64,000 nt of DNA from Scylla paramamosain. Lineage: Eukaryota; Arthropoda; Malacostraca; Decapoda; Portunidae. Below the pieces are notes generated by a model, which worked only from the letters and a program-made list of their open reading frames with translations, did no database searches and was not told the DNA's origin. The stretch spans positions 12,318,501-12,382,500 of the forward strand of contig NC_087152.1 of the NCBI RefSeq assembly GCF_035594125.1, in the 5' to 3' direction. The position numbers were made by a program, and so were the translations under genes. Shown here piece after piece: positions 33,220 through 64,000 of this stretch; position 1 is the stretch's first letter; every line of letters begins with the position of its first letter.

Positions 33220-35290
33220 AGACCCAAACCTGATGTTGCACTTTCATGAGTGAAAGTCATGCACAAATCAAGAACAGTTCCAGCTGCCAACACAGAAGGA
33301 AAGAAGACACTCTTGGACTAGTCATTATGGTGAAGCCAGTGCATGAAGTGAGTAGAATCAGGCCTTCTGGTGCACATGGATATTTGTGGATGTGCAGGCA
33401 TTTATGCTTGTGTGTATGCACAATTGTGTATGTGTATTACAGTGGAAGAGCCAACCCTATCTATGTGTGAATGAATTCTCATACTTTCTTTATAATGCCA
33501 GTGGTCAAGACATGGTTTGGTCCAAGTATCAAATGACCCAAAGCCTAAACTAAAATGTCCATGTATATACATGAATAGTGAGACCTATTTTGCCTGAGGC
33601 CAAGTGACTTGAGGACCATGTGATCAAGTGCTCCAGATAGCTGTTGCTATTACCACTGTCGTGTTCCTTCAACACATTTCATGAAAAATTGTCGCATACA
33701 GCTACCAAGTTGATACTTAAATGGGATAGAAATACAAGTTTTCAAAGGCAATATTATGACTGACTTCAATTAATTCATAAAGCTGATTTTATCTCATGAC
33801 CATGCAACCAATAAGTAATTTAAATCACATGCTACTTAAGCTTCTACAGGATGCAAAGTACAATAAAGTTTCTATTTTTATGTGTCATTGATGCTTGCTA
33901 TTAAGAAATTCCCTCAAAGTTGTGATAAAGTTGCAGAGAGTAGCAACTGACCACCTCACAAAAGGACAGCTGGAAAATATATTTTGACAATTCTGACCAT
34001 AGCAAGTACGAGTATAGCTAATAAATACTGTTTATGTGATTAACTGACTATATGCTCTGCACAATCTAACATTCAAACTAATGCTTCTTCTTGAAAAAGT
34101 CAATAGCTATGAAGTATCAATGTGAAATAAGGCAACCAAAGTAATACTGAACAAGCTAAAATATTGAAATAAAATGCAGAAAGGTCAATACTTGAGATAA
34201 CACTGATATGATTAACATCAACATAAATAAAAGAAGAAATACAATAAAAACTATTAAAGTAAGAAAAATGGATAAGAAATTCAATAAAAGACTGAAAACT
34301 GGAAATCAAGTCATATACAATGAGGGGCCCATAAATGGGAATATGAAACTCAAAATTGCAGGCAACACTCAGCAACAACATGCTATGATTAATGAAACAA
34401 GTTAAAGAAAATGTTTGTTCAGCAAAGAACTTGTAGCTGATGACAAAGAATGCATTTTTATAGCTAAAAACATTAAAAAAATATCCTTATAGGCTATAGA
34501 AAGACTTTTCTATGCTTTAGTGTTGAAAATGAAGCTTCAGTTAATTGCTGAAGAAATTAGCTAACCACCTATCATTCACACAGTGAAGGGTACTGAAGGA
34601 ATTATCATAACTTCTTGTAGAATCAAACACTGAACAATCAATTGACCTATGTTGTATGCTTTGTCATATTGATAACATTTTCCATACAAAATATGCTAAT
34701 ATGAGATGTTAAAAATCAGTATTACATCATGGCTATTGACAGAATTTAAACTACACATCATACTTGATGTACCTAAGTGCTTTAGCATGAATAGAACAAA
34801 GTAATGGTGAACCAATAAAAATCATAGAGTATGAAAGAGGTTATTTAAAACACAATACCTGACACTTGATTAAAGTCTGCCTCAACTACTGTTTCACCAT
34901 GAGGTCCAAACTCCAAACTAAGAAAGCAGAGAACAGTGGTCTGTGACAAAATCAGACAACTACTCTCTAGTATGAATGTAAATATAAACTGCAGAGGCCA
35001 GCTTTGAGCAGTTAGTGTACAATAAGCCTGCCTGATAGCAATGACCAATGAATGGCTACTGTAAACTAAAACCTCAGTTAATCTGCTAAGGGGGATAAAA
35101 TACAAATATATCCATATATAAATATTTGAAAAAAATATCATAGAAATACCATCATTATCAAAATTAATGAGGCAGAATTCAAGAGCAAACACATTTCTCA
35201 AACTATATAGATTAAAATTTCACTCATCTCAAATACAAAAGAAAAATCCTCTTGATTTTAAGGCAATATGATGAAGGCACTTCAGAATGG
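33220..35290. other. Region just downstream of POLN, no gene seen
   Basis: AT-rich unique sequence. It should include the POLN 3' UTR, but no convincing poly(A) signal on the minus strand could be singled out. Confidence 0.4.
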
Positions 35291-35296
35291 CTCACT

Positions 35297-62717
<27,421 letters not shown>

Positions 62718-62830
62718 CAGTGGAATGAGTAGAAGGAGGAACTTATACAGAGAACCCTTAATGGGGGGAGTGCCACGTGACAGCCACCGCCTCTCGAGCC
62801 TCGCTCAACTCAGGCCGCCATTCTGAACAG
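62718..62830 (-). promoter_or_regulatory. Probable POLN 5' UTR and core promoter region
   Basis: A GC- and CpG-richer island in AT-rich surroundings, immediately upstream of the POLN start. It contains a CACGTG E-box (62774-62779) and an AATGGCGGC element on the minus strand (62822-62814) that resembles a YY1-type ATGGCGGC site. The transcription start cannot be read from sequence. Confidence 0.4.
62810..62821 (-). other. Three-codon uORF (Met-Ala-Ala-stop) in presumed POLN leader
   Basis: ATG GCG GCC TGA on the minus strand, about 90 bases before the POLN ATG. It counts only if transcription starts upstream of 62821; the ATG may instead be part of a promoter element. Confidence 0.35.
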
Positions 62831-62989
62831 TGAACAGCAGGGGTCAAAATATATCATTAGAAAATAATAGATGGTTAAATAAATAAATGAATAAATAGTA
62901 ACGAAAAATACTTAAAATAAATTAAATTAGGTAATATAATGAATTAATAACAAATACAATAAATAATACTTCTGCTACTACTATTACTA

Positions 62990-63572
<583 letters not shown>

Positions 63573-63598
63573 CAATTGTTATCATTATTACATTGTAC

Positions 63599-63826
63599 TT
63601 ATTTTTCACTTTTTAAGTTTTCAGTGACATCGAAAAAAAAACGAGTGTAACTGAATGAACCTGACTGGTCCTTTGAAAGTGGATCACCCTTATCATCAGA
63701 ATCACCCCAGCAAACTTTCCATAACACCTCTGCATCTAGTTCCCTGTCTGTCGTACCTTTATCCATTACTAGTTTTATTCCCATTTCAGTAGCTACTTTC
63801 ATAATTCCTTCATCTGTTCGGCACAT
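63599..63826 (-). other. Unrecognised open segment upstream of POLN
   Basis: 75 codons without low complexity (IKLVMDKGTTDRELDAEVLW then KVCWGDSDDKGDP), ending with TAA. It could be an exon or a transposon fragment. No splice support or recognised domain. Confidence 0.2.
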
Positions 63827-64000
63827 ATGTTACTACTGTCCTTTCTCTCTCTCTCTCTCTCAAACTGAATGTAAATGTTCTGTTTTAGTTTGCTCCTTAC
63901 ACTACACCATCTTTTCTCATTCACGTGATGAAGAAGCTTTATTTTCTTTTCTGCCTAGGACGTTATAATTCTAATTTCAAGCCTTTTTTAAGACCTCTGG

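Overview
This is a eukaryotic nuclear window. It is saturated with simple repeats (roughly a fifth of the first 10 kb is di- or trinucleotide microsatellite, dominated by (AG/CT)n) and carries animal genes with canonical GT-AG introns. The repeat style, together with LINE copies whose 3' ends run into (CA)n, suggests an arthropod and most likely a decapod crustacean. The assignment is an inference; no species can be read from the sequence.

Layout. 1-10.9 kb: microsatellite-dense DNA with one old reverse-transcriptase fragment (about 7.57-7.9 kb). 11.0-14.5 kb, + strand: a four-coding-exon gene for a small CTD phosphatase (SCP/CTDSP family, HAD fold) with a glutamine-rich C-terminal tail, followed by a probable long 3' UTR to about 18.06 kb. 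18.1-35.2 kb: gene-poor DNA with tRNA-like SINE heads, a pyrimidine-rich minisatellite field (20.5-22 kb), a degraded minus-strand jockey-like LINE (about 23.2-26.1 kb) abutting a different LINE fragment, tandem duplications, and a long foldback hairpin at 32.47-32.61 kb.

35.3-62.7 kb, - strand: a large gene that I reconstruct as 20 coding exons encoding a family-A DNA polymerase of the Pol nu type (POLN). Exons 6-20 line up with the Pol nu polymerase region: motif A DFQQTELR, O-helix with K..VVYGVMYGAG, and motif C HDELVWEV. Exon 5 is a single 2.57-kb exon encoding about 855 disordered residues, so the predicted protein (about 1.69 k residues) is much longer than vertebrate Pol nu (about 900). 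One base too many in exon 14, and a phase clash between exons 12 and 13, break the conceptual reading frame; exons downstream are otherwise well conserved.

POLN introns host transposons: a nearly complete CR1/jockey-like LINE in antisense (54.0-57.5 kb), a SINE-like repeat with a CA tail, a decayed mariner transposase (44.3-45.0 kb), and a decayed LINE fragment (39.3-39.9 kb). Every long AG/CT array in the two genes' introns is pyrimidine on the transcribed-sense strand.

CTDSP and POLN are convergent and about 20 kb apart. Nothing in the sequence shows that they act together: one is a phosphatase for phosphoserine in the RNA polymerase II tail and other proteins, the other a translesion or crosslink-repair polymerase. 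I did not find a clearly new multigene system. The strongest unusual signals are the giant disordered POLN exon, the frame breaks, the sense-strand pyrimidine bias of microsatellites, the foldback hairpin, and the chain of CA-tailed retroelements.
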